This document shows, one piece after another, positions 62,371 to 64,000 of a DNA stretch of 64,000 nt. The notes below the pieces were generated by a model. It was not told the DNA's origin. It saw only the letters and a list, made by a program, of their open reading frames with translations, and ran no database searches. Within the stretch, counting starts at the first letter, position 1. The number at the start of each line of letters is the position of its first letter. The position numbers and the translations under genes are program-made. The stretch is from the NCBI RefSeq assembly GCF_020687805.1, contig NZ_JAJEWQ010000003.1, forward strand, positions 547,736-611,735, given 5' to 3'. This stretch comes from Planctobacterium marinum. GTDB lineage: Bacteria > Pseudomonadota > Gammaproteobacteria > Enterobacterales > Alteromonadaceae.

Positions 62371-64000
62371 CAGGAGCATACCCTTAATACTTCGTCAATC
62401 GTTGTCAGTCCCTGTGAGGCTTTCAGTAAGCCGTCCTCTAAAAGCGTTCGATTGCCGGAGGCCTTGTTGTGCGCCCTCGCTTCCGGAATAAAATAACTGT
62501 CTTTGTCCATCGCGCGAATAGCGTCGTCACAAGGTAAATACTCCATGATTGACATTCGGCCTTTGTAGCCATTGTTATCACAATGTTCACAACCGACAGC
62601 TTTCACAAATTTCGGAGAAGCGATGTTTGCCTTTGCCAATAGCTCCGCTATATTTAAGCGTTCATGCAATTCAGTTTCATCATCTACCACAGCACAATGA
62701 GGACAAACCTTTCTTACCAGACGTTGCGCCATCACAGAAATAATCGCAGCATTGAGCAAAAATTCCTCCACACCCAAATCCACTAAGCGGGTATATGCGC
62801 TGGGCGCATCATTGGTGTGTACCGTAGAAAATACCAGGTGACCGGTAAGCGCTGATTGCATAGCAATGCGCGCGGTTTCCTGGTCCCGAATTTCCCCCAA
62901 CATAATAATGTCAGGGTCCTGACGTACAATACTGCGTAAACCCGCAGCAAAATCAAAACCTATTTCAGAATTCACCTGTACCTGATTGATACCTTCTAAC
63001 TGATATTCCACAGGATCTTCCAAAGTGATAATTTTAACATTGTCACTATTCAGTTCATTGAGAAAGGTATAGAGGCTGGTAGTCTTACCACTACCTGTTG
63101 GGCCAGTTAATAAAATAACACCGGCTGTTGATTTCAGATCCTGGCTTATCTTTTGACGAATATCAGGGGAAATACCCAAAACATCCATGTCATAGGTGAC
63201 TGAGTCTTTGCGCAAGAAACGCAAAACCACACTTTCGCCTTTGTTCAGCGGCAATGCAGAAACACGAATATCCAGTTCAATGTTGGCAATTTTGGTTTCA
63301 ATTTTACCGTCCTGAGGACGCCTTTTTTCCGCGATATCCATATTTGAAAGGATCTTAATACGCGAAATAACCGGTAAACTGAGGGTTGAGGGTAGTACCC
63401 CATCATCATTTAACACACCGTCAACGCGATAGCGTATGCGGTAACGCCCAGCCACAGGTTCCAGATGTAAATCGGAAGCTTTTAGTTTAAGTCCTTTAGC
63501 AATCAGACTGTTTAACAGGTTTACTGTCGGCGCTTCAGACGCCAACTCTCTAAGGCGATCTTCTTCCAGTTCGTTCAGCGTATGGCTTTTTTCAGCGGTT
63601 TCCTGATTGAAGTGCTCAGCGATTAAGCCATTTATCAGATCTTTAGATGCGATCGAAAACTGAGGCTCATAATCATTTTGCAGTAAGTATTGGTTAACTT
63701 CCCAGTCAAACGGATCCGCACATATAAAATGAGCGTTTTCCGGTAAAGGGAGCCAGCTGTGTTTAACCAGATACTGAACATCAAGCGCTGCGGCCCACTC
63801 AGGGAGTTCATAGTCTTCGCTCAACACATCAATATCTGTAAGTAACTGGACTGATAAAAGACTTGAAAATAAATTGGGAAGCGCGTCTTCTGACAAACTT
63901 CCCATGTTAACCAACAGTTGTTCCAGCCTACCACCAAATCGCTGTTGGTAATTTTTGGCTTTTTCCAGATCTACCGTTGAAACCTGAAACTCCTCAACCA
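62370..64000 (-). CDS. gspE: Type II secretion ATPase GspE (5' end outside window)
   Basis: The frame is open up to the right edge, so the true start is outside. N-terminal N1/N2-like region: RFGGRLEQLLVNMGSLSEDAL, as in GspE/PilB. In the ATPase domain, Walker A is GPTGSGKT (63081-63104), the Asp box is ITLEDPVEY, Walker B is DPDIIMLGEIRD, the His box is GHLVFSTVHTND, and a zinc-binding tetracysteine motif is formed by CPHC and CEHC near the C terminus. This is the hexameric ATPase that powers pseudopilus assembly. The gene is translationally coupled to gspF. GspE and PilB look alike, but the downstream GspH-I-J-K-L-M order settles the system. Confidence 0.9.
   Translation of the reverse strand, partial: VEEFQVSTVDLEKAKNYQQRFGGRLEQLLVNMGSLSEDALPNLFSSLLSVQLLTDIDVLSEDYELPEWAAALDVQYLVKHSWLPLPENAHFICADPFDWEVNQYLLQNDYEPQFSIASKDLINGLIAEHFNQETAEKSHTLNELEEDRLRELASEAPTVNLLNSLIAKGLKLKASDLHLEPVAGRYRIRYRVDGVLNDDGVLPSTLSLPVISRIKILSNMDIAEKRRPQDGKIETKIANIELDIRVSALPLNKGESVVLRFLRKDSVTYDMDVLGISPDIRQKISQDLKSTAGVILLTGPTGSGKTTSLYTFLNELNSDNVKIITLEDPVEYQLEGINQVQVNSEIGFDFAAGLRSIVRQDPDIIMLGEIRDQETARIAMQSALTGHLVFSTVHTNDAPSAYTRLVDLGVEEFLLNAAIISVMAQRLVRKVCPHCAVVDDETELHERLNIAELLAKANIASPKFVKAVGCEHCDNNGYKGRMSIMEYLPCDDAIRAMDKDSYFIPEARAHNKASGNRTLLEDGLLKASQGLTTIDEVLRVCS

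Noticed and set aside
54617-64000. MSHA or type IV pilus operon
   Set aside because: The set GspH-I-J-K with GspL-M-C-like genes is that of type II secretion; there is no pilin-rich cluster, PilT or large MSHA-type gene.

Overview
The window looks like chromosomal DNA of a marine gammaproteobacterium, probably of the Alteromonadales (inference). It is AT-rich and carries Gsp-type secretion genes, O-antigen style polysaccharide genes, Calx-beta/cadherin-like giant surface proteins and IS3/IS481 debris. Almost the whole window is devoted to the cell surface. I see no rRNA, tRNA or CRISPR array.

Region by region. (a) 1-5959, minus: the N-terminal part of a giant exported multi-domain protein whose 3' end lies off the left edge. 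(b) 6091-9277, plus: two exported proteins of unknown function, then a tail-fibre-like protein with an S74 self-cleaving chaperone domain, apparently broken by a 1-nt frameshift near 8414. (c) 9355-10351: a decayed IS3-family element with visible ends and a possible 4-bp target duplication. (d) 10554-13758, plus: four overlapping genes (methyltransferase, epimerase, ATP-grasp ligase, metallophosphoesterase). (e) 13766-20616, minus: a GT2, a WbqC protein, a membrane-bound UDP-sugar 4,6-dehydratase and a large membrane protein. (f) 20725-29829, plus: a WecE-type aminotransferase, a HisF/HisH/WbpG-type acetamidino module, and NeuB, NeuC, NeuD and a CBS-aminotransferase fusion. (g) 30338-34451, minus: SDR, CMP-nonulosonate synthetase, Gfo/Idh oxidoreductase and an acyltransferase. 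(h) 34907-37967, plus: epimerase, PIG-L deacetylase, phosphoglycosyl transferase and formyltransferase. (i) 38030-38268: an IS481 fragment. (j) 38334-52860, minus: methyltransferase, ligase/polymerase, GT4, PhyH dioxygenase, Wzy-like, Wzx-like, a sialyltransferase-like protein, UDP-sugar dehydrogenase, Wzz, GT4 and a GT-C/TPR protein. (k) 52996-54396, minus: an abundant-looking secreted, S-layer-like protein with a strong promoter, structured leader and terminator. (l) 54617-64000, minus: a compact type II secretion operon (gspE-F-H-I-J-K-L-M-C-D), with gspE running off the right edge.

How the genes fit together (inference). The 4,6-dehydratase, the CBS-aminotransferase, the NeuD acetyltransferase, NeuC, NeuB and the cytidylyltransferase form a complete route to a CMP-activated 5,7-diamino nonulosonate such as legionaminic acid. 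The HisF/HisH/WbpG trio could turn an acetamido group into an acetamidino group, and the sialyltransferase-like protein (EDG, HP and ST motifs) is the best candidate for transferring the product. Wzx, Wzy, Wzz and a WaaL-like ligase would assemble and attach the polymer. The secreted protein at 52996 lies directly downstream of the secretion operon and next to the polysaccharide genes. This suggests a surface-layer island: a dedicated type II secretion machine, its main cargo, and the glycan that may anchor or decorate it. Runs of 8 and 9 G in two adjacent sugar genes could make the nonulosonate phase-variable.
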